Part shown: positions 1 through 9,700 of the stretch, piece after piece | Layout: every line of letters starts with the position of its first letter | Numbering within the stretch: position 1 is the stretch's first letter | Assembly: GCA_965279595.1 (NCBI GenBank) | Contig: OZ257246.1 | Location: forward strand, 62,001-126,000 | Direction of reading: 5' to 3' | DNA: 64,000 nucleotides | DNA from: CAIKLP01 sp965279595 | GTDB lineage: Bacteria; Bacteroidota; Bacteroidia; Sphingobacteriales; Sphingobacteriaceae | Notes under the pieces: generated by a model | What the model was told of the DNA's origin: nothing | The model's input: only the letters and a program-made list of their open reading frames with translations | Database searches by the model: none | Position numbers and translations under genes: made by a program

Positions 1-703
1 ATTAATTGTTAAACATGCACCTGATGTTACATTTCTTCTGAACCAAGTTGTTGCAGATATAGTTGATGGATCATACGAAATAGATGTTGCTCCTGAGATA
101 TCTGTAAATCCAGTTGTTCCACTTGTTGTTGATGATTGCCATTGATATGCATAAACTCCACTTCCACCTGTTGGTGTTGATCCAACAATGTTTGATGGAT
201 TACCACTTGCACAAAATGTAGTAGTGCCCGGTGCTGTTAATGTATTTGCTGCAACAATTGGTTGAACAGTTACTGTTACTGATTTTCCAGTGTTAGTTAA
301 GTTCTCACATTTTTCAGTTCCAGATACGGTTACATAATAGGTAGTAGTGGCAGTTAAACTTGCTGTAGTATAATTTGCTCCTGTCGATAATAAATTTGTT
401 AAAGCTGCATCACTATACCATTTGTAAACTGCTGATGTTATTCCTGTTGAACTTGCAGATAAACTTGTTGTCGTGTTTGCACAAATTGTTGCCCCTGCTG
501 CTGTAATATCAGAGGCTGTTGCAGCTGGCGTAATTACTATTTGTATTGCTGTTGAACTATTAATTGTTAAACATGCACCTGATGTTACATTTCTTCTAAA
601 CCAAGTTGTTGCAGATATTGTTGATGGATCATATGATATAGCTGTTGCTCCTGAGATATCTGTAAATCCAGTTGTTCCACTAGTTGTTGATGATTGCCAT
701 TGA
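1..703. repeat. About 700-bp near-identical segment (second copy at 1117-1819)
   Basis: 1-703 matches 1117-1819 at an offset of 1116 bp (two A+B units). I count about five or six differences, for example at 1, 378, about 512, about 549 and 682. Identity breaks down after 703. This is a higher-order repeat of the 558-bp unit inside the adhesin gene. Confidence 0.8.
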
Positions 704-3700
704 TATGCATAAACTCCACTTCCACCTGTAGGTGTTGATCCAACAATGTTTGATGGGTTACCACTTGCACAAAATGTAGTAGTGCCTGGTGCTGTTAATG
801 TATTTGCTGCAACAATAGGTTGAACTGTTACTGTTACTGTTTTTCCTGTGTTAGTTAAGTTCTCACATTTTTCAGTTCCTGATACGGTTACATAAAATGT
901 AGTTGTTGCAGTTAAACTTGCAGTCGTATAATTTGCGCCAGTTGATAATAAATTTGTTAATGCTGCATCACTATACCATTTGTAAACTGCAGATGTTATT
1001 CCAGTTGAACTTGCAGATAAACTTGTTGTGGTGTTTGCACAAATTGTTGCTCCTGCTGCTGTAATATCAGAGGCTGTTGCAGCTGGTGTAATTATTATTT
1101 GTACCGCTGTTGAACTGTTAATTGTTAAACATGCACCTGATGTTACATTTCTTCTGAACCAAGTTGTTGCAGATATAGTTGATGGATCATACGAAATAGA
1201 TGTTGCTCCTGAGATATCTGTAAATCCAGTTGTTCCACTTGTTGTTGATGATTGCCATTGATATGCATAAACTCCACTTCCACCTGTTGGTGTTGATCCA
1301 ACAATGTTTGATGGATTACCACTTGCACAAAATGTAGTAGTGCCCGGTGCTGTTAATGTATTTGCTGCAACAATTGGTTGAACAGTTACTGTTACTGATT
1401 TTCCAGTGTTAGTTAAGTTCTCACATTTTTCAGTTCCAGATACGGTTACATAATAGGTAGTAGTGGCAGTTAAACTTGCTGTAGTATAATTTGTTCCTGT
1501 CGATAATAAATTTGTTAAAGCTGCATCACTATACCATTTGTAAACTGCTGATGTTATTCCTGTTGAACTTGCAGATAAACTTGTTGTCGTGTTTGCACAA
1601 ATTGTTGCCCCTGCTGCTGTAATATCTGAGGCTGTTGCAGCTGGCGTAATTACTATTTGTATTGCGGTTGAACTATTAATTGTTAAACATGCACCTGATG
1701 TTACATTTCTTCTAAACCAAGTTGTTGCAGATATTGTTGATGGATCATATGATATAGCTGTTGCTCCTGAGATATCTGTAAATCCAGTTGTTCCACTTGT
1801 TGTTGATGATTGCCATTGATAGGTATAAACTCCACTTCCACCTGTAGGTGTTGATCCAACAATGTTTAATGGATTTCCACTAGAACAAAATGTAGAAATA
1901 ATTGGTGCTGTTAATGTATTTGCAGTTACAACTGGTTGAACAGTTACCGTTACTGCCTTTCCAGTATTCGTTAAGTTCTCACATTTTTCAGTTCCTGATA
2001 CGGTTACATAATAAGTAGTAGTAGCAGTTAAACTTGCAGTTGTATAATTTGCTCCTGTTGATAATAATGTTGTAAGTGCTGCATCACTATACCATTTGTA
2101 AACTGCTGATGTTATTCCAGTTGAACTTGCAGTTAAACTTGTTGTAGTATTTGCACAAATGGTTGCTCCTGCTGCTGTGATATCTGAGGCTGTTGCTCTT
2201 GGTGTAACTGTTACCGTTACTGCTTTTCCAGTATTCGTTAAGTTCTCACATTTTTCAGTTCCTGATACGGTTACATAATAAGTAGTAGTAGCAGTTAAAC
2301 TTGCAGTCGTATAATTTGCTCCAGTTGATAATAATGTTGTAAGTGCTGCATCACTATACCATTTGTAAACTGCTGATGTTATTCCAGTTGAACTTGCAGT
2401 TAAACTTGTTGTAGTATTTGCACAAATGGTTGCACCTGCTGCTGTAATATCTGATGCTGTTGCTCTTGGTGTTACTGTTACTGTTACTGCTTTTCCAGTA
2501 TTCGTTAAGTTCTCACATTTTTCAGTGCCTGATACGGTTACATAATAAGTAGTAGTAGAAGTTAAACTTGCAGTTGTATAATTTGCTCCTGTCGATAATA
2601 AATTTGTTAATGCTGCATCACTATACCATTTGTAAACTGCTGATGTTATTCCAGTTGAACTTGCAGATAAACTTGTTGTCGTGTTTGCACAAATGGTTGC
2701 TCCTGCTGCTGTGATATCTGATGCTGTTGCTCTTGGTGTAACTGTTACCGTTACTACTTTTCCCGTGTTCGTTAAGTTCTCACATTTTTCTGTGCCTGAT
2801 ACGGTTACATAAAAAGTAGTAGTAGCAGTTAAACTTGCAGTCGTATAATTTGCTCCAGTTGATAATAATGTTGTAAGTGCTGCATCACTATACCATTTGT
2901 AAACTGCTGATGTTATTCCAGTTGAACTTGCAGATAAACTTGTTGTAGTGTTTGCACAAATGGTTGCTCCTGCTGCTGTGATATCTGATGCTGCTGCTCT
3001 TGGTGTTACAGTTACTGTTACTGCCTTTCCTGTGTTCGTTAAGTTCTCACATTTCTCAGTTCCTGATACGGTTACATAAAAAGTAGTAGTAGCAGTTAAA
3101 CTTGCAGTCGTATAATTTGCTCCTGTTGATAATAATGTTGTAAGTGCAGCATCACTATACCATTTGTAAACTGCTGATGTTATTCCAGTTGAACTTGCAG
3201 TTAAACTTGTTGTAGTATTTGCACAAATTGTTGCCCCTGCTGCTGTGATATCTGATGTTGTTGCTCTTGGAGTAACTGTTACTGTTACCGCTTTTCCTGT
3301 GTTTGTTAAGTTCTCACATTTTTCAGTTCCTGAAACCGTTACATAATATGTTGTATTTGCAGTTAAACTTGCTGTAGTATAATTTGCTCCAGTAGATAAT
3401 AAATTTGTTAATGCTGCATCACTATACCATTTGTAAACTGCTGATGTTATTCCAGTTGAACTTGCAGATAAACTTGCTGTCGTGTTGGCACAAATGGTTG
3501 CCCCTGCTGCTGTGATATCTGATGCTGTTGCTCTTGGTGTTACAGTTACTGTTACTGCTTTTCCAGTGTTCGTTAAGTTCTCACATTTCTCAGTTCCTGA
3601 TACAGTTACATAATAGGTAGTAGTTGCAGTTAAACTTGCAGTTGTATAATTTGCTCCTGTCGATAATAAATTTGTTAATGCTGCATCACTATACCATTTG

Positions 3701-6700
3701 TAAACTGCAGATGTTATTCCAGTTGAACTTGCAGATAAACTTGTTGTGGTGTTTGCACAAATGGTTGCTCCTGCTGCTGTGATATCTGATGCTGTTGCTC
3801 TTGGTGTAACTGTTACCGTTACTGCTTTTCCAGTGTTGGTTAAGTTCTCGCATTTCTCAGTTCCTGAAACTGTTACATAATAGGTCGTAGTTGCTGTTAA
3901 ACTTGCTGTTGTATAATTTGCTCCTGTCGATAATAAATTTGTTAATGATGCATCACTATACCATTTGTAAACTGCAGATGTTATTCCTGTTGATGATGCA
4001 GATAAACTTGTTGTGGTGTTTGCACAAATGGTTGTTCCTGCTGTTGTAATATCTGATGCTGTTGCAGCTGGCGTAATTACAATTTGTATTGCTGTTGAAC
4101 TATTAATTGTTAAACATGCACCCGATGTTACATTTCTTCTGAACCAAGTTGTTGCAGATATTGTTGATGGATCATATGATATAGCTGTTGCTCCTGAGAT
4201 ATCTGTAAATCCAGTTGTTCCACTTGTTGTTGATGATTGCCATTGATAAGTATAAACTCCACTTCCGCCAGTTGGTGTTGATCCAACAATATTTGTAGGA
4301 TCTCCACTTGCACAAAATGTAGTTGTGCCTGGTGCTGTTAATGTATTAGCTGCTACAACCGGTTGAACTGTTACAGTTACCGCTTTTCCTGTGTTTGTTA
4401 AGTTCTCACATTTTTCAGTTCCTGAAACCGTTACATAATATGTTGTATTTGCAGTTAAACTTGCAGTCGTATAATTTGCTCCTGTCGATAATAAATTTGT
4501 TAATGATGCATCACTATACCATTTGTAAACTGCAGATGTTATTCCTGTTGAACTTGCAGATAAACTTGCTGTAGTGTTTGCACAAATTGTTGCACCTGCT
4601 GCTGTGATATCTGATGCCGTTGCTCTTGGTGTTACTGTTACTGTTATTGCCTTTCCAGTGTTCGTTAAGTTCTCACATTTTTCTGTGCCTGATACGGTTA
4701 CATAAAAAGTAGTAGTAGCAGTTAAACTTGCTGTAGTATAATTTGCTCCTGTCGATAATAATGTTGTAAGTGCAGCATCACTATACCATTTGTAAACTGC
4801 TGATGTAATTCCTGTTGAACTTGCAGTTAAACTTGTTGTCGTGTTTGCACAAATTGTTGCACCTGCTGCTGTAATATCTGATGCTGTTGCTCTTGGTGTA
4901 ACTGTTACCGTTACTGCTTTTCCTGCGTTCGTTAAGTTCTCACATTTTTCAGTTCCTGATACTGTTACATAATAGGTAGTAGTTGCAGTTAAACTTGCAG
5001 TTGTATAATTTGCTCCAGTTGATAATAATGTTGTAAGTGCTGCATCACTATACCATTTGTAAACTGCTGATGTTATTCCAGTTGAACTTGCAGTTAAACT
5101 TGTTGTAGTATTTGCACAAATGGTTGCACCTGCTGCTGTGATATCTGATGCTGTTGCTCTTGGTGTAACTGTTACCGTTACTGCTTTTCCAGTGTTCGTT
5201 AAGTTCTCACATTTCTCAGTTCCTGATACAGTTACATAATAGGTAGTAGTTGCAGTTAAACTTGCTGTAGTATAATTTGCTCCTGTCGATAATAATGTTG
5301 TAAGTGCAGCATCACTATACCATTTGTAAACAGGACTTGTAATTCCTGATGAACTTGCAGATAAACTTGTTGTGGTGTTTGCACAAATTGTTGTTCCTGC
5401 TGTTGTGATATCCGAGGCTGTTGCAGCTGGCGTAATTACTATTTGTATTGCTGTTGAACTATTAATTGTTAAACATGCACCCGATGTTACATTTCTTCTA
5501 AACCAAGTTGTTGCAGAAATTGTTGATGGATCATATGATATACCTGTAGCTCCTGAGATATCTGTAAATCCAGTTGTTCCACTTGTTGTTGATGATTGCC
5601 ATTGATAGGTATAAACTCCACTTCCACCTGTAGGTGTTGATCCAACAATGTTTAATGGATTTCCACTAGAACAAAATGTAGAAATAATTGGTGCTGTTAA
5701 TGTATTTGCAGCAACAACAGGTTGAACAGTTACCGTTACCGCTTTTCCAGTATTCGTTAAGTTCTCACATTTTTCAGTGCCTGATACGGTTACATAAAAA
5801 GTAGTAGTAGCAGTTAAACTTGCTGTAGTATAATTTGCTCCTGTTGATAATAAATTTGTTAATGCTGCATCACTATACCATTTGTAAACTGGACTTGTAA
5901 TTCCTGTTGATGATGCAGATAAACTTGTTGTGGTGTTTGCACAAATGGTTGCTCCTGCAGCTGTGATATCCGATGCTGTTGCAGCTGGCGTAATTACTAT
6001 TTGTATTGCTGTTGAACTATTAATTGTTAAACATGCACCCGATGTTACATTTCTTCTAAACCAAGTTGTTGCAGATATTGTTGATGGATCATATGATATA
6101 GATGTTGCTCCTGAGATATCTGTAAATCCAGTTGTTCCACTAGTTGTTGATGATTGCCATTGATATGCATAAACTCCACTTCCACCTGTTGGTGTTGATC
6201 CAACAATGTTTGATGGGTTACCACTTGCACAAAATGTAGTAGTGCCTGGTGCTGTTAATGTATTTGCTGCAACAATAGGTTGAACTGTTACTGTTACCGC
6301 TTTTCCTGTGTTGGTTAAGTTCTCACATTTCTCAGTTCCAGAAACTGTTACATAATAAGTAGTAGTAGCAGTTAAACTTGCAGTAGTGTAATTTGCACCA
6401 GTCGATAGTAGTGTAGTTAAGCTTGCATTACTATACCATTTATAAACTGGATTAGTTATTCCTGTTGATGATGCAGATAAACTAGTTGTTGTGTTTGCGC
6501 AGATTGTTGCTCCTGATGCTGTGATATCTGAGGCTGTTGCTCTTGGTGTAACAACAATTTGAACTGCAGTTGAACTATTAATTGTTAAACATGCACCTGA
6601 TGTTACATTTCTTCTGAACCAAGTTGTTGCAGATATTGTTGATGGATCATATGATATAGCTGTTGCTCCTGAGATATCTGTAAATCCAGTTGTTCCACTT

Positions 6701-9700
6701 GTTGTTGATGATTGCCATTGATAAGTATAAACTCCACTTCCGCCAGTTGGTGTTGATCCAACAATATTTGTAGGATCTCCACTTGCACAAAATGTAGTTG
6801 TGCCTGGTGCTGTTAATGTATTAGCTGCTACAACCGGTTGAACTGTTACAGTTACCGCTTTTCCTGTGTTTGTTAAGTTCTCACATTTTTCAGTTCCTGA
6901 AACCGTTACATAATATGTTGTATTTGCAGTTAAACTTGCAGTCGTATAATTTGCTCCTGTCGATAATAAATTTGTTAATGATGCATCACTATACCATTTG
7001 TAAACTGCAGATGTTATTCCTGTTGAACTTGCAGATAAACTTGCTGTAGTGTTTGCACAAATTGTTGCACCTGCTGCTGTGATATCTGATGCCGTTGCTC
7101 TTGGTTTTATCGTTACTGTTACCGCTTTGCCTGTGTTTGTTAAGTTCTCACATTTCTCAGTTCCAGAAACTGTTACATAATAGGTAGTAGTAGAAGTTAA
7201 ACTTGCAGTTGTATAATTTGCACCTGTTGATAATAAATTTGTAAGTGCTGCATCACTATACCATTTGTAAACTGGACTTGTAATTCCTGTTGAACTTGCA
7301 GTTAATGACGTTGTAGTATTTGCACATATGGTAGTTCCAGCAGTTGTAATATCAGCTGCAACTGCTCTTGGTTTAATAGTTACTGTTACTGCTTTTCCAG
7401 TGTTCGTTAAGTTCTCACATTTTTCAGTGCCTGCAACAGTTACATAATAAGTAGTAGTGGCAGTTAAACTTGGAGTAGTATAATTTGCACCTGTGAATAA
7501 TAAACTTGTTAAAGCAGCATCACTATACCATTTATAAACTGGACTTGAAATTCCAGTTGAACTTGCAACTAAAGTTGTGCTTGTATTTGAACAAATTGTT
7601 ATAGAAGAAGCTGTTATATCCGAAGCAACTGCTCTTGGAGTAACTAAAAATGTTACTACATTACTTGTTGATTGAGTACAATTATAAGATGTATTTACTA
7701 TCCTTCTAAAATAAGTTGTTTGAGTCAACAATCCTGGATTATAATCCACCATGTTCCCCCCACTGATATCAGTAAATCCAGTAGTGGCACTTGTTGTAGA
7801 TGATTGCCAGTTTATAAAATAAACCTCACTACCACCAGTTGGTGCACCAGTCATTGCATCAGGATCACCTGAACCACAATAATTCAAAGTACTTGGAGCG
7901 GTAATATTATTTACAATAGAAGGGAAAATTGTAATTGTAATAACGTTACTATAAACCACACATCCATTTGAAGTATTTCTTCTTCTATAATAGTATGTTC
8001 CAGGAACAGTTATATTTGCTGGATCATAGCTTGAAGAAGTAGAAGGACTTGTTGCATTTGTAAAATTAATATTATCAGTTGAGACTTGCCATTGATAACT
8101 TGGAGATCCAGAATTAGAAACATTAGTTATTACACCAGGATTTCCTGATTCACAAAAATAAATTATAGCTGGCTCATCAATTACATTTGAAATAGATGAT
8201 GAAACTGTAATAGTAATTACATTGGTTGTAACAGCAGCACAAACACCAGATACAACTTGACAACGATACATTTGAGTACCTGTTGTTGAAAATGGTGGAT
8301 CATAATTTTGAGAGGTTGCTCCTGAAATATTACTATAATTTTCTCCATTATCAGTTGAAAGCTGCCATTGATAAGTATAAGTTCCAGTACCTCCTGACAT
8401 GATAGGACCATTAATTTCAGGCGGATCAAAAGATCCACATGAATTTGTAGTCCCAGAGTAATTTGGCTGTGTTGCAATGGTAGGTGAACTACTCATATAG
8501 ATTACTGCTACATTACTATACACAGGTGAACTACATCCTGAAATAGTTACTTTCCTTCTAAAATATCTTGTACCAGTAAAACTGGAAGGATTATAATTTC
8601 TCACATTTGAACTTGAAATAACATTCCAATTACTTACACCATCTGAAGACCATTCCCATGAATAAGTAGCTCCAGAAACAGATGTACAATTGAATGACCC
8701 TGGATTTCCTGAATTCCCGCAAAATGAAGCTGGTGCAGTAATCACATTGTTTGCTCCAATAGTAATTGTATTTGTTAAAATATTATTACAACCAACTTCT
8801 TCTGCATCACATTCATCTTGTGGATCTGTTGGTACCGCAGGATTTGGATTTGTTGCATCTGGGTCAGTAACATCCGCTGGTCTCATCATACTTGCAACTA
8901 CTGACATACTACTTCCTGTAGGGTTAGTTGCAATCGTACCTGAAATTGTAAATGTTACTTGTGCAGCATTGTTCATATTCAATACAGCATTAGCTTGTTG
9001 AGCAACTGTTAAATCTGTTGAAGTGACGGTTGCTGTTCCCGATGTCACAGAACTTGTAATGGAAGCATTAGTTAAATCAGTTGGGTATGCTAATCTAAAC
9101 TTTGCTCCCGTTACATTATCTGGACCATTATTTTTTACAACTACCGTATAACTTATAGCCCCTGAAGGACAAACTGTCGAAGAACTTGAAGCAATACTAA
9201 AAACTTCTAAATCTGATTCTCTAATTCCTATACTTACCGAAGAAACTACGGCTGTACTAGGAATATATGTCCAAGTATCAATAGATTTTTCATTACCAAA
9301 TCCTATATCCGTTCCATCTCCAAATTTATGACCATTACTTGTACTTCTTAATCCATTGATGTTTGCTTTTATAGGACTAGATGGGCCACCAGAAACTGGT
9401 GTAATACTTGCATCATTCCAATAAACGGTATCTTGATTTGAAATGATTGTACCAGATGAATTTGTTCTAGAAATAATTATTCCATTTCTATTATCTTCTA
9501 AATCTAAATATGGAAAATGTACTTCCGCTCCCAATAAAACAACTTTAACTTTTATGACAGTAGTACCTGATCCAATTTTTACACCTAAACCATCATTGCC
9601 ATCAAAGTAAACAGAATTCTGTCCGTAATAAGCGGTTCCTGTTAATCTTCTATCAACTGCGTCTGTATAAATTCCATTATTATTTGCATCAATATCAATG

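Larger units (their letters stand above)
1..7640 (-). repeat. In-frame array of 267-bp and 291-bp Ig-like modules
   Basis: The marker encoding YKWYSD recurs at plus-strand positions 415, 973, 1531, 2089, 2356, 2623, 2890, 3157, 3424, 3691, 3958, 4516, 4783, 5050, 5317, 5875, 6433, 6991, 7258 and 7525. Intervals are exactly 267 or 558 bp (one 557/559 step excepted by reading error). 267 bp is one 89-residue module A. 558 bp is module A plus a 291-bp, 97-residue module B. Twenty A modules are visible. B modules lie in each 558-bp interval and at the left edge. All lengths are multiples of three, so selection keeps the frame. Confidence 0.9.

Noticed and set aside
473..6163. Recurring plus-strand 76-77-residue ORFs and minus-strand 61-residue ORFs in the repeat region
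   Set aside because: They are other-frame shadows of the giant adhesin gene and recur only because the DNA repeats.
1..7640. CRISPR array or satellite DNA
   Set aside because: Units are 267 and 291 bp, contiguous, protein-coding in one frame, and have no short repeat-spacer structure.
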